Below are positions 24,357-33,576 of a stretch of 64,000 bases of DNA, one piece after another; positions within the stretch are counted from its first letter, which is position 1; each line of letters starts with the position of its first letter. A model generated the notes under the pieces. The model did not search any database. It saw only the letters and a list, made by a program, of their open reading frames with translations, and had not been told where the DNA came from. The DNA is from Haloferax mucosum ATCC BAA-1512 (GTDB lineage Archaea; Halobacteriota; Halobacteria; Halobacteriales; Haloferacaceae). The stretch lies in contig NZ_AOLN01000011.1 in assembly GCF_000337815.1 (NCBI RefSeq), positions 1-64,000 of the forward strand, in the 5' to 3' direction. The translations under genes and the position numbers were made by a program.

Positions 24357-24812
24357 TCACGGACTGCGACGCTGGAGGCCCGACTGGTGGTCAATGCGGA
24401 GTTCCCACCCGAGGATGTCTTGCATCGGCTCAGTCTCCGAAAAGAGACTCGGGTACCACGCGTTGTCTTCGAGCGCTTCCTGCACACGGGACCACTCGTC
24501 GTCGGCGATTGGATGGAGTTCGCCTTCGAGAACTACGCTCCGCCACTCGTGACGGGCAGGTGCGTCCCAGACGGTGAAACTCGCACGGTCGGTTGCCTCC
24601 GCGAACTCGGTCTTTTTCGACGTCTCGCCGGGGCGCAAGAAGACGAAGTAGAGCCGCTTTCTGTCGGCGTCGTACCCGAAAGAGAGCGGGATACCGTATG
24701 CGACGTCGCCGTCGGCGAACGACAGAACGCCGACGCCCTCCTCGCGGAGTATTCGGTCTATCTCCTCGTCCGGCATCTCGATTTGGTTGCGTTCGGGGAA
24801 GTCGGGTGCCAT
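24357..24812 (-). CDS. Pyridoxamine 5'-phosphate oxidase-like flavoprotein, copy B
   Basis: 151 aa. MPDEEIDRILREEGVGVLSF then VAYGIPLSFGYDADRKRLYF matches the split-barrel FMN fold and copy A. The ATG at 24812 gives a normal family length; the longer frame upstream is spurious because it overlaps the nucS promoter region. Substrate unknown. Confidence 0.82.
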   Translation of the reverse strand: MAPDFPERNQIEMPDEEIDRILREEGVGVLSFADGDVAYGIPLSFGYDADRKRLYFVFLRPGETSKKTEFAEATDRASFTVWDAPARHEWRSVVLEGELHPIADDEWSRVQEALEDNAWYPSLFSETEPMQDILGWELRIDHQSGLQRRSP

Positions 24813-24920
24813 GGTACAAATACGCACGGGAGCGATATAAGAGTGACATCGAATGGAGATGTTTCCGGTCACGGCGCGGGGCTTATCACCGCCGAACCCG
24901 AATCGCGGTGCGACACCCGG

Positions 24921-25727
24921 ATGACGGTGAACACACTCCATCGGCCGACACACCGCGACGCGCTCGTCCACCTCGAATCGGCGTTCGAACGCGGCGATAT
25001 GGTCACCGTGTTCGGTCGGTGTACGGTCGATTACGACGGGCGCGCGACGAGCGAACTCGGTCCCGGTGACCGATTAGTCGTCCTGAAACCGGACGGTTCC
25101 ATCCTCGTCCATACGGACGAAAAACGGACGCCGGTCAACTGGCAACCGCCGGGTTGTACCCACTCCGCGGGCGTGCGCGACGGTCGGCTCAGGGTTCGAA
25201 GCACGCGGTCGAGTCCGGACGAGCGACTCGACGTGTTCTTCGAGCGCGTCGAGCAGTGTTCGGCATACGCGGTTGACGACCGGAGCGACCTCGAACTCGT
25301 CGGGAGCGAAGAAGACCTGCGACAACACATCCTCGCGGAGCCGTCGGTCCTCGAACCCGGGTTCGAACCGCTCGAAACCGAACGGCAGAGCGACGCCGGC
25401 GCACTCGACATCTTCGGCGATGACGCGGACGGCGTTCCGGTCGTCGTGGAACTAAAGCGCCGCCGGGTCGGTCCCTCGGCGGCGAGCCAACTTCGCCGGT
25501 ACGTAGACGCCCTGCGACGGGAGTTCGGCGACGACGAACCGATTCGTGGGGTTCTCGTCGCACCCTCTATCACCGACCGCACCGCCGATCTCCTCGACCG
25601 GGAGGGCCTGGAGTTCATCGCGCTCGACCCCGAGACGGGCGAACCGCCGGACGAAGCATCGACCGACGACGAAGCGGTGGCCGAAGCCGAATCAGTAGAT
25701 ACTGACGACCCGGACGCCGACGGCTAG
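24921..25727 (+). CDS. nucS: Endonuclease NucS
   Basis: 268 aa. Cuts branched or mismatched DNA; in archaea it is coupled to PCNA and serves mismatch-type repair. The N-terminal DNA-binding half has VNWQPPGCT (about 72-80). The PD-(D/E)xK nuclease half has GSEEDLRQHI, ALDIFGDDAD (D163) and VVVELKRRR (E177, K179), the expected catalytic set. The acidic tail is likely disordered. Family members are about 230-260 aa, so this is slightly long because of that tail. Confidence 0.93.
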   Translation: MTVNTLHRPTHRDALVHLESAFERGDMVTVFGRCTVDYDGRATSELGPGDRLVVLKPDGSILVHTDEKRTPVNWQPPGCTHSAGVRDGRLRVRSTRSSPDERLDVFFERVEQCSAYAVDDRSDLELVGSEEDLRQHILAEPSVLEPGFEPLETERQSDAGALDIFGDDADGVPVVVELKRRRVGPSAASQLRRYVDALRREFGDDEPIRGVLVAPSITDRTADLLDREGLEFIALDPETGEPPDEASTDDEAVAEAESVDTDDPDADG

Positions 25728-25876
25728 CGAATCGAGCGGCACGTCGTGTCGGGAGTCTCCGTGGTGTCGATTCGGGAGCGGGCCGAACCGTCGTGTGAGC
25801 GGCTCACACGACCGGATGGCCAGTGAAGCTTCGAAGCGTTTTTAGCCCGCCTGACCCTTCGGTTTCACAAGTAACC

Positions 25877-26407
25877 ATGTCAGACAAACCCGCCTCTATG
25901 TACCGGGAGATCAAGAACCCGGCATACACCCGACGTGAGTACATCACGGGTATCCCCGGTTCGAAGATTGCACAGCACAACATGGGCGACCTGCAGGCGG
26001 ACCCCGAGGACTACCCCGTCCAGATTAGCCTGGTAGTCGAAGAAGACGTCCAGATTCGCCATGGTTCGCTCGAATCTGCCCGTCTCTCGGCCAACCGTCT
26101 GATGCTCAAGAACGCCGGCGAAAAGCAGTACAAGATGATTCTGCGCAAGTTCCCGCACCACGTCATCCGCGAGAACAAGCAGGCAACCGGTGCCGGTGCA
26201 GACCGTGTTTCCGACGGAATGCGCCAGTCGTTCGGGAAGGTCGTCGGTACCGCCGCTCGTATCCCCAAAGGCGAGCGAGTCTTTACCATCTACTGCGACG
26301 TCGAGGACGCCGCAACGGCGAAAGACGCCTTCCGCCGCGCGTACAACAAGATGTCGCCGCCGTGCCGCATCGTCGTCGAGCGTGGCGAAGAACTGCTCGT
26401 CGCGTAA
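25877..26407 (+). CDS. rpl10e: 50S ribosomal protein L10e (uL16)
   Basis: 176 aa, the normal length of archaeal L10e. It sits near the central protuberance and peptidyl-transferase region, helping tRNA and subunit association. The family's start [20 protein letters not shown] and the later [12 protein letters not shown] and GERVFTIY blocks are clear. The ATG at 25877 is chosen by homology; a T-rich box lies about 33 nt upstream. It is not part of a ribosomal operon here. Confidence 0.97.
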   Translation: MSDKPASMYREIKNPAYTRREYITGIPGSKIAQHNMGDLQADPEDYPVQISLVVEEDVQIRHGSLESARLSANRLMLKNAGEKQYKMILRKFPHHVIRENKQATGAGADRVSDGMRQSFGKVVGTAARIPKGERVFTIYCDVEDAATAKDAFRRAYNKMSPPCRIVVERGEELLVA

Positions 26408-26474
26408 TCTCGCATCGACGCACGGGTCACCACGAACCCACCAACTTTTCATCCGGGACCCCGCCTCGTAGCGT

Positions 26475-27347
26475 ATGCTCCGCTTGGCGGTGACGACCAG
26501 CAGTGAGACCTTTGAGCGACTGCGTGACCCGCTTTCTGAACGTGGTATCGACGTCGGGCACCTTCGATCGAAACAGTTCGTACTCGACCTCTCGTCGCCG
26601 CCGAGCGACTCGTTCGACGTCGGACTCGTCTACCCCACGCGAGCGATGGAAGGCGGCGTCGTCACCGCTAGACACGACATCCCGTGGGTGAACACGCGAG
26701 AGGATATCCTCACGTCGCGGAACAAAGCGGGCGTTATCGCAACACTCACGGAAGCCGGAATCCCGGTTCCGAAGTCCGTCTACGTCTCGAATCCTGCGAG
26801 TGAGTCTGCACTCGTCGAGGCCGTCGAAGCCGCGGGACTCGACTACCCCGTCGTCGTCAAACCGAACTCGACGACGCGCGGTACGGGCATCGCAAAGGCT
26901 CACGACCCCGATTCGCTGTCGGGACTCGTAGACCACTTGCGTCTCGTCCACGACTACCGGGCGACCGGTGACAAGTCCTATCTCGTCCAAGAGTGGCTTC
27001 CGGACGCCCGTGACTACCGGGCGATGGTGCTCGACGGACGGGTCGTCGGTGCGGTCGAACGCCGACTGTCCGAGGGTGCCCGCGAAAACGGTCGCTGGAA
27101 ACACAACGTCCATCGCGGGGCAGTGGCCGTCGGCACCGACCTCCCGGAGCGACACCGAGGTCTCGCCGAGGCGGTAGCCGAGGAGTTGGGTATCCGCTAT
27201 CTCGGCGTCGATATCCTCGAATCCGACGGGCGCGTCGTCGTCTCGGAGACGAACGCCCGGCCGACTATCGACGACGACGCGAAGTACGACGACGACTTTT
27301 TCGACCGACTGGCGGCGCTCGTCGAGCGGGTTGCAAAAAAATCGTGA
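26475..27347 (+). CDS. RimK-family ATP-grasp ligase
   Basis: 290 aa. ATP-grasp fold: KAGVIATLTEAGIPVPKSVYV (pre-domain), PVVVKPNSTTRGTGIAKA (about 132-149, nucleotide Lys), VQEWLPDARDYRAMVLDGRV, and the metal-binding EDxNARPT-type segment SETNARPTIDD near 255-265. RimK relatives add amino acids to proteins or cofactors; in archaea this includes the F420 tail ligase CofF and MptN. Which one cannot be told. The 3' end meets the Hsp20 gene convergently. Confidence 0.84.
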   Translation: MLRLAVTTSSETFERLRDPLSERGIDVGHLRSKQFVLDLSSPPSDSFDVGLVYPTRAMEGGVVTARHDIPWVNTREDILTSRNKAGVIATLTEAGIPVPKSVYVSNPASESALVEAVEAAGLDYPVVVKPNSTTRGTGIAKAHDPDSLSGLVDHLRLVHDYRATGDKSYLVQEWLPDARDYRAMVLDGRVVGAVERRLSEGARENGRWKHNVHRGAVAVGTDLPERHRGLAEAVAEELGIRYLGVDILESDGRVVVSETNARPTIDDDAKYDDDFFDRLAALVERVAKKS

Positions 27348-27366
27348 GAAGCCGTGTCGCCGTCGG

Positions 27367-27729
27367 TTACTCGACGTCGATAGCGGCGGAGTCCTCAGCG
27401 CGGTCGAACGTGACCTGTAGGACGCCGTTGTTGAAGGTTGCCGATGCGGAGTGTTCGTCAACGCGTGCCGGAAGGCGAACGCGTTCGTCGTACTCGCGGC
27501 GGTCTCCGGCGGCGCTGATAGTCAGCGTTTCACCGTCGCACTTGAGGTCGATAGCGTCTTTATCGACGCCCGGGAGGTCCGCGACGAGTCGAAGCGAGGC
27601 ACCCTCATCGTACACGTGGATGTGGGTTTCGGAGGCAAAGCCAGCGTCTCCTCCGGTCATGTCGTTCATCATCCGTTCGATTTCATCGAAGATGTTGTCG
27701 AACGGGTCGTCGCGGTCGTCTCTGACCAT
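27367..27729 (-). CDS. Small heat-shock protein (Hsp20), single copy
   Basis: 120 aa. Alpha-crystallin domain: VADLPGVDKDAIDLKCDG, then the beta strands ending in NGVLQVTF. The N-terminal region MNDMTGG is short. It holds unfolding proteins in solution for refolding by chaperonins. The IXI anchor near the C-terminus is present as AIDVE. It is divergent from gapB. Confidence 0.9.
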   Translation of the reverse strand: MVRDDRDDPFDNIFDEIERMMNDMTGGDAGFASETHIHVYDEGASLRLVADLPGVDKDAIDLKCDGETLTISAAGDRREYDERVRLPARVDEHSASATFNNGVLQVTFDRAEDSAAIDVE

Positions 27730-27950
27730 GGGGGCCGCTATGAAATCGGGGGATAAAACCTTTCTGCCCGCGACAACCCGCTCCGGGACGCTCGTGCGCG
27801 GGGCGTCTTCGGTTGTGCCCGTTCTTGTGCGTCATCTGTCGTCTGGGTGTGACCGACCGCGATTATTTCTGACCGAATTGCGATTGTATATGAAAGGTAA
27901 CGTTCGATTAAGTCGGATTTACCGAAACAGGTATACTCTTGCGTCTGGGA

Positions 27951-27956
27951 TATATA
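27951..27956 (+). promoter_or_regulatory. TATA-like box of gapB
   Basis: TATATA at 27951-27956, 19-24 nt before the ATG at 27975; a transcript from here would be leaderless. GGTATACT at 27930 is an alternative. The divergent Hsp20 gene shares this region. Confidence 0.4.
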
Positions 27957-27974
27957 CGTGGAAACTACTCGAAC

Positions 27975-29027
27975 ATGAGTGAAAAATCCTACCTCAGCGC
28001 GGGCGAGAACGTGGATGAATCGGACGTGGTGCGGGTGGCACTCAACGGATTCGGCCGAATCGGCCGGAATATCTTCCGTGCCGTCCTCGACAACCCGAAC
28101 GTCGAACTGGTCGCCATCAACGACGTCATGGACTTCGACGACATGGCGTACCTCGCAAAGTACGACTCCGTCATGGGTCGCCTCGACGGCGTCGAACGCG
28201 ACGGCGACTCGCTTTCCATCGGCGGCACGTCGGTGAGCCTCCACAACGTTCAGTCCCCCGCGGAGCTTCCGTGGGGTGAACTCGACGTGGACGTTGCGCT
28301 CGAATGTACGGGCATCTTCCGCACGAAGGAAGACGCCTCCGCCCACCTCGATGCGGGTGCAGACAAAGTCGTCATCTCCGCACCGCCGAAGGGCGACGAG
28401 CCGGTCAAGCAGATAGTCTACGGCGTCAACCACGACGAGTACGACGGGGAAGACATCGTCTCCAACGCCTCCTGTACGACGAACTCCGTCACGCCGGTTG
28501 CGAAGGTGCTCGACGAGGAGTTCGGCATCGAAAACGGTCTCCTGACGACCGTACACGCTTACACGGGAAGCCAGAACCTCATCGATAGCCCCCACGCGAA
28601 ACAGCGTCGTGGCCGCGCCGCCGCCGAGAACATCGTCCCGACGACGACCGGTGCCGCGCAGGCCGCCACCGAGATTCTGCCCCAGCTCGACGGCAAACTC
28701 GACGGCATGGCGATTCGCGTGCCGGTTCCGAACGGTTCCCTCACGGAACTCGTCGTCCGCCTCGAAGACAAGCCGTCGGTCGAGGATATCAACGACGCCT
28801 TCCGCGCCGCCGCCGACTCCGGCCCGCTCGCCGGTGTCCTTGGCTACACAGACGACGAAGTCACGTCGCGTGACATCCTCGGTCTCCCCTTCTCCAGTAC
28901 AGTTGACCTCAACACGACCAACCAAGTCAACGACGGCGGTCTCTACAAGATTCTGACGTGGTACGACAACGAGTACGGCTTCTCCAACCGGATGCTCGAC
29001 GTCGCACACTTCGTCACGCACCAGTAA
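27975..29027 (+). CDS. gapB: Glyceraldehyde-3-phosphate dehydrogenase, type I
   Basis: 350 aa. Catalyses the oxidative phosphorylation of glyceraldehyde 3-phosphate with NAD(P). Rossmann GFGRIGRN at 25-32, catalytic Cys167 in SNASCTTN, and the conserved HAYTGSQNLID and WYDNEYGFSNR blocks mark the bacterial-type enzyme, acquired by haloarchaea by transfer in the past. Work in Haloferax volcanii, as I recall, assigns the type I enzyme to glycolysis. pgk follows after 75 bp. The start MSEKSYLSAGEN is the family start. Confidence 0.95.
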   Translation: MSEKSYLSAGENVDESDVVRVALNGFGRIGRNIFRAVLDNPNVELVAINDVMDFDDMAYLAKYDSVMGRLDGVERDGDSLSIGGTSVSLHNVQSPAELPWGELDVDVALECTGIFRTKEDASAHLDAGADKVVISAPPKGDEPVKQIVYGVNHDEYDGEDIVSNASCTTNSVTPVAKVLDEEFGIENGLLTTVHAYTGSQNLIDSPHAKQRRGRAAAENIVPTTTGAAQAATEILPQLDGKLDGMAIRVPVPNGSLTELVVRLEDKPSVEDINDAFRAAADSGPLAGVLGYTDDEVTSRDILGLPFSSTVDLNTTNQVNDGGLYKILTWYDNEYGFSNRMLDVAHFVTHQ

Positions 29028-29102
29028 TCACTCACTCTAATCGACCGCCCTCTCGGCCTGACCCGCCTATCACTAAGTAACCACTCCACGTTCTTCCACC
29101 CG

Positions 29103-30308
29103 ATGTTCAACACGCTCGACGACCTCACTCCCGAACAGCGCGTTCTCGTTCGACTCGACCTCAACTCGCCCGTCGAAGACGGCGAGGTACAGGACAACCG
29201 CCGCTTCGACCGTCACGCCGAGACGGTCCGCGAACTCGCCGACGCGGGCCATCGCGTCGTCCTCATGGCCCACCAAGGACGCCCCGGCGGCGACGATTTC
29301 GTCTCGCTGGAACAGCACGCCGACATCCTCACAGACCACGTCGGCCGCGACGTGCAGTTCGTGGCCGATACCTACGGCGAGGTAGCTATCGACGCCATCG
29401 AGTCCCTGTCTGCGGGCGAGATTCTCCTCCTCGAAAACACCCGCATGTGCGACGAGGAACTCCCCGAAGAAGACCCAGAAGTCAAAGCCGACACCGAGTT
29501 CGTCCAGACGCTCGCACCTCACTTCGACGCGTACATCAACGACGCTTACTCGGCGGCCCACCGCTCGCACGCCTCGCTCGTCGGGTTTGCCCTCGAACTG
29601 CCAGCCTACGCGGGCCGCGTGATGGAGACCGAATACGAGGCGAACTCCTCGATTGCGACGCGCGAGTTCGACGGACAGGTGACGATGGTCGTCGGCGGGA
29701 CGAAAGCGACCGACGTCATCAACGTGATGAACAACCTCGGCGACAAGGTCGACCAGTTCTTGCTCGGCGGCATCGCGGGCGAACTCTTCCTCCGCGCCGC
29801 CGGCCACGAGGTCGGCTTCGACCTCGACGGCATGGACTTTTTCGACGACCAGTGGGAGGCGAACCGCGAGACCATCGAAGCCCTCCTCGACGAACGCGGC
29901 GACCAAATCAAACTCGCCGTTGACCTCGCCTACGAGGACGACACGGACGAGCGCGGTGAAATCGCCGTCGCCAACATCACGACGAAGGACCGCGCCTATC
30001 TCGACGTCGGCACGATGACGGTTGACGAGTACGAACCCATCATCCGCGACTCCGAGGCCGTCTTCGTGAAGGGCGCACTCGGCCTATTCGAAGACGAGCG
30101 CTTCGCCACGGGCACCGTCGGCGTCCTCGAAGCCATCTCGGAGACCGACTGCTTTTCGGTCGTCGGCGGCGGCGACACCTCCCGCGCCATCGAGATGTAC
30201 GGCATGGACGAAGCCGACTTCGGTCACGTCTCTATCGCTGGCGGCGCGTACATCCGTGCGCTGACTGGCGCGCCGCTGGCGGGTGTTGAAGTGCTGACGC
30301 AGGACTGA
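29103..30308 (+). CDS. pgk: Phosphoglycerate kinase
   Basis: 401 aa. Transfers phosphate between 1,3-bisphosphoglycerate and ADP. N-domain LVRLDLNSP, HQGRPGG (the substrate loop) and AYSAAHRSHASLVGF; hinge GGTKATDVINVMNN; C-domain nucleotide loop GGGDTSRAI. All are in normal order and length. It lies directly after gapB, forming the glycolytic pair. Its product also serves gluconeogenesis with the type II GAPDH nearby. Confidence 0.96.
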   Translation: MFNTLDDLTPEQRVLVRLDLNSPVEDGEVQDNRRFDRHAETVRELADAGHRVVLMAHQGRPGGDDFVSLEQHADILTDHVGRDVQFVADTYGEVAIDAIESLSAGEILLLENTRMCDEELPEEDPEVKADTEFVQTLAPHFDAYINDAYSAAHRSHASLVGFALELPAYAGRVMETEYEANSSIATREFDGQVTMVVGGTKATDVINVMNNLGDKVDQFLLGGIAGELFLRAAGHEVGFDLDGMDFFDDQWEANRETIEALLDERGDQIKLAVDLAYEDDTDERGEIAVANITTKDRAYLDVGTMTVDEYEPIIRDSEAVFVKGALGLFEDERFATGTVGVLEAISETDCFSVVGGGDTSRAIEMYGMDEADFGHVSIAGGAYIRALTGAPLAGVEVLTQD

Positions 30309-30317
30309 AGGTCGAAA

Positions 30318-30617
30318 TTAGGAATCTGCGTTCTTTTTGGCGACGATACTGGCAGCCCCCTCGACGAGGAAGACCACGCCACTTGCGAAGACAGCGAGCG
30401 TGAAAATCGCGGAGAGAGCCTCACCGGTCGGGAACGAGCCAGCCGCGCGGACTGCGAGTGTGTGGAATGCGCCGTACGACGAACCCCCGACGAGCACCGC
30501 GCCGATGAAGACGGTTCCGCGGTCGCCGGTTGCGAGGACGAGAATGTCCGAGTCAGTCGCGTCTGGCGACTCGTCGTCGTGGGCGTCGTCACGGTGGCGG
30601 TTCGGGTCAACGTTCAT
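30318..30617 (-). CDS. Small two-helix membrane protein
   Basis: 99 aa. Acidic N-terminal tail (MNVDPNRHRDDAHDDES) then two membrane helices at about 35-60 and 66-90. No motif. The start is set by homolog-like MNVDPN; the longer frame is not credible. It ends 10 bp from pgk, convergent. Function unknown. Confidence 0.65.
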   Translation of the reverse strand: MNVDPNRHRDDAHDDESPDATDSDILVLATGDRGTVFIGAVLVGGSSYGAFHTLAVRAAGSFPTGEALSAIFTLAVFASGVVFLVEGAASIVAKKNADS

Positions 30618-30726
30618 AACGGCCTCCGAGTCGATGGCAAAGTGGACATACAGACGACAGCGGGCGCTCGGACTATAAGTGTCGGTCAAGATTGATAGCC
30701 GACGCCGTCGAGTCGAGTCGACATCC

Positions 30727-31218
30727 ATGAAACTCGGCGTCGTCTCCGACACCCACGACAACCTCGACTCCGTCGAAGCCGCCGTCTCACACTTCGAAAC
30801 CGAAGGCGTGGACGCGGTCGTCCACTGCGGCGACATCGTCGCGCCCTTCTCTGCAACCCCGTTCGACGCGGGGTTCGACTTCCACGCGGTTCGCGGGAAC
30901 AACGACGGCGAGTGGAAACTGCGCGAGGTGGTCGAGTCGTTCGGCACGTATCACGACGAGTTCGCGCACCTGACGCTCGGCGGCGACGATATCGCCGTCT
31001 ATCACGGGACCGAATCGGGGCTAGTGGACGCCCTCATCGACGCGGGAACCTACGACTACGTCCTGCGCGGCCACACCCACGAGAAGACGGTCGAACACCG
31101 AAACGGAACGACGCACGTCAACCCCGGCGGACTCCCGATTCCCGGCGCTGACGACGCGTTCTACGTGGCCGTCATCGACCTCGGAACCGGAACCGTGGCG
31201 TTCGAGCGGGTGAAGTAG
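30727..31218 (+). CDS. YfcE/MJ0936-type metallophosphodiesterase
   Basis: 163 aa. Calcineurin-like fold with all motifs: GVVSDTHDN (metal Asp/His), VVHCGDIV, VRGNNDGE, AVYHGT, and RGHTHEKTV. Such enzymes hydrolyse phosphodiesters in vitro; the physiological substrate is unknown. The ATG at 30727 gives the usual family length. Confidence 0.92.
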   Translation: MKLGVVSDTHDNLDSVEAAVSHFETEGVDAVVHCGDIVAPFSATPFDAGFDFHAVRGNNDGEWKLREVVESFGTYHDEFAHLTLGGDDIAVYHGTESGLVDALIDAGTYDYVLRGHTHEKTVEHRNGTTHVNPGGLPIPGADDAFYVAVIDLGTGTVAFERVK

Positions 31219-31320
31219 ACGGCGAAAACAAGCGGGCGGGCGCGCAATGAAACGTACGTGTCGAGTGAGTCAGCCGTGAAACCGTAAGAAGAGTAGAAAG
31301 CTGAACAGGCGATTCGCCGA

Positions 31321-32388
31321 TTAGTCGTCAGCGAACTCCGCGCGCGCCTGCTCAGAGAACCCAGAAGGGTCGCCGGAGATGCCGACGCCGAGGGTTCGGT
31401 CCGTCAGCTCCATGCTGTCGCGTTTGTCTTCGGTGTCGAACATCGCGCGGATGGCGTCGATGTTCTCCGGAATCACGTCGGATTCCTGGTGGATAGCCTG
31501 GAACAGATAGAGGTCGCGGCCGTTGACGCCGATGGATTCGCCCCAGACGCAGTTTTCCCACATGTCACCGCGTGGGCGACCCGCATCGAGCGCGAAGTCT
31601 TTGAGTTTGCCAGCGCCGTCGATGCCGAGCCCTTCGGGAATGACGTAGACACGGTCTTCGCCTTCGAGGAGTTGCCGGACGTGCGCGCCGGTCACGTCGT
31701 CTTCGAGCGTGACGTTGAGGGCGTGGACGTGCATCAGCGTCGCCGGAACTTTCAGTCCGAGGGTGTCGATTTCGAGGTCGGGGAAAATCGTCTTGACGTC
31801 GGGACCGTGGTGAGAGGGGACTTTGATCGGGTTGGGCAGAATATCGTTGATAGGCCCACGAGAGTTCTGTCCGGGGTCGCCGCCGCGGCGGACGAGGGTC
31901 GCACGAACCTTCTCGACGCCGTATTCCTCTTCGAGCGGCGCGATGATGCGCGAGAGTCCAGTCGTGTTACACGAGACGACGCGAACGTAGTCGGCGTCGC
32001 GTGCGGCGTCGAAGTTCGACCGGGCGTTGAAGCTGACGTCGGCGACGTCGGCGTCTTCGCCGCCTTGGAAGATAGCGGGTGTGTGGTGCGTCTCGTACAG
32101 TTCGCGGTTTTGGGCACCGATACCGGAGGGCGTACAATCGACGATGACGTCGGCCTCGGCGACGAGTTCGTCTACCTCGCCAGCGAGGTCGATGCCCGCC
32201 TCGGCGAACAACGGGGACCGCTCTGGGATGGCGGCGTACATCGGGTAGCCGCGTTCGACTGCAGTGTGTGCCTCGAAATTGGGTTGCGTCTTGGCCACGC
32301 CGATGAGTTCCATATCGGGTTGCGCCTCGATTGCGTCGGCGACGCGCTTTCCGATTGTACCGTAGCCGTTGACACCCACTCGTATCAT
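31321..32388 (-). CDS. gapII: Glyceraldehyde-3-phosphate dehydrogenase, type II (archaeal)
   Basis: 355 aa. N-terminal [16 protein letters not shown] is a dinucleotide fold, and Cys140 in [11 protein letters not shown] is the archaeal type II catalytic Cys. [12 protein letters not shown] and the later HHGPDVK region fit the family. In haloarchaea the type II enzyme is thought to run in the gluconeogenic direction, complementing the type I enzyme 2.3 kb away. The start is at [10 protein letters not shown]; the long frame beyond it is antisense to the aminopeptidase gene and not real. Divergent from that gene. Confidence 0.94.
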   Translation of the reverse strand: MIRVGVNGYGTIGKRVADAIEAQPDMELIGVAKTQPNFEAHTAVERGYPMYAAIPERSPLFAEAGIDLAGEVDELVAEADVIVDCTPSGIGAQNRELYETHHTPAIFQGGEDADVADVSFNARSNFDAARDADYVRVVSCNTTGLSRIIAPLEEEYGVEKVRATLVRRGGDPGQNSRGPINDILPNPIKVPSHHGPDVKTIFPDLEIDTLGLKVPATLMHVHALNVTLEDDVTGAHVRQLLEGEDRVYVIPEGLGIDGAGKLKDFALDAGRPRGDMWENCVWGESIGVNGRDLYLFQAIHQESDVIPENIDAIRAMFDTEDKRDSMELTDRTLGVGISGDPSGFSEQARAEFADD

Positions 32389-32589
32389 GGATGAGCAACG
32401 ACCGTAGTCGAACATAGTTATTTCGATGGTTAATTTACAGAAACTAACTCTCGAGCGAGTGAGTCGCTGGATTATCTCCGAAGTGAGTGAAGTCGGTCGT
32501 GGCGGGTGAACTCGCCCGTTTGGTGCCGAAAACCGGGCGCGGGCGTACAGATGGGAACGCCTAACACGACAGGTGACGCAGGCACCCAC

Positions 32590-33549
32590 ATGCCAACAGA
32601 CGATGCTTCTCTCCGCGCCGCGAGCGAGACGGCGGTCCATCAGTGTCTCGACCTCGCCGCCGACGAGTCGCTCCTCGTCGTCACCGACGACAAGCGAACG
32701 CGCATCGGCGAAGCGCTCTACGACGTCGCCTGCGACGTGACCGACGACGCCTCGATCATCCGCTATCCGCCGGGGAACCAACACGGAGAAGAGCCGCCCG
32801 CGCCGGTCGCCGCCGCGATGCAGTCTTGCGACGCCTTCCTCGCGCCGACGACGAAAAGCCTCAGTCACACTCGCGCACGCGGTGACGCCTGCGACGCGGG
32901 TGCTCGCGGTGCGACGCTCCCCGGCATCACCGAGGAGGTCTTCGTCACCGGTCTCGACGCCGACTACGACACCATCTACGACCACAGCAAGGCGATGTTG
33001 GACGCCGTCGGCGACGCCGACGAAGTCCGCGTCACCACAGAGAAGGGGACGGACATCACGTTCGTCCGCGGTGACCGCGAATGGCTCGCCGACACCGGCG
33101 CAATCGCCGACTCTGGCTCGTTTTCCAATCTTCCGGCGGGCGAGGTCTTCCTCAGCCCCGCGTCCGCGACTGGCACCTACGTCGTTGACGGGACGATGAT
33201 GCCGCATGGACTCCTCGACGACGGACAGGACCTCCGATTCGAAGTCGAAGACGGCTATGTCACCGAGATTTCTGACGACGACATCCGCGAACAGGTCGAA
33301 GCCGCGGCAGAGGAAGTGGGGCGAGACGCCTACAACCTCGCCGAACTCGGCATCGGTACCAACGTCGGCGTGACCGACCTCGTCGGCTCCGTCCTCCTCG
33401 ACGAGAAGGCCGCCGGGACGGTCCACATCGCCATCGGCGACGACGCGGGCATCGGCGGCGACACCGACGCGCCGCTCCACCTCGACGGCATCATCCGCGA
33501 CCCGACGGTCTACGCCGACGGCGACGCGGTCGAACTGCCACAGCCCTGA
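32590..33549 (+). CDS. Peptidase M29-like aminopeptidase
   Basis: 319 aa. The C-terminal metal ligands of the M29 fold can be seen: Glu in [10 protein letters not shown], Glu in [14 protein letters not shown], and the HLDG box (PLHLDGII). Such thermophilic-type aminopeptidases use two metals to trim N-terminal residues. The ATG at 32590 is preferred; an alternative ATG at 32551 adds 13 residues. Some relatives function in other peptide hydrolysis, so the substrate is not known. Confidence 0.8.
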   Translation: MPTDDASLRAASETAVHQCLDLAADESLLVVTDDKRTRIGEALYDVACDVTDDASIIRYPPGNQHGEEPPAPVAAAMQSCDAFLAPTTKSLSHTRARGDACDAGARGATLPGITEEVFVTGLDADYDTIYDHSKAMLDAVGDADEVRVTTEKGTDITFVRGDREWLADTGAIADSGSFSNLPAGEVFLSPASATGTYVVDGTMMPHGLLDDGQDLRFEVEDGYVTEISDDDIREQVEAAAEEVGRDAYNLAELGIGTNVGVTDLVGSVLLDEKAAGTVHIAIGDDAGIGGDTDAPLHLDGIIRDPTVYADGDAVELPQP

Positions 33550-33576
33550 GCACGCGCCACACCGCGTTTTTCCACG

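Noticed and set aside
24387-24920. N-terminal extension of nucS
   Set aside because: The extra 178 codons are antisense to the PNPOx gene; NucS homologs start near 24921.
31321-33480. A 719-codon open frame extending far upstream of gapII
   Set aside because: The extra 360 or so codons are antisense to the aminopeptidase gene and unlike protein; the family start is at 32388.
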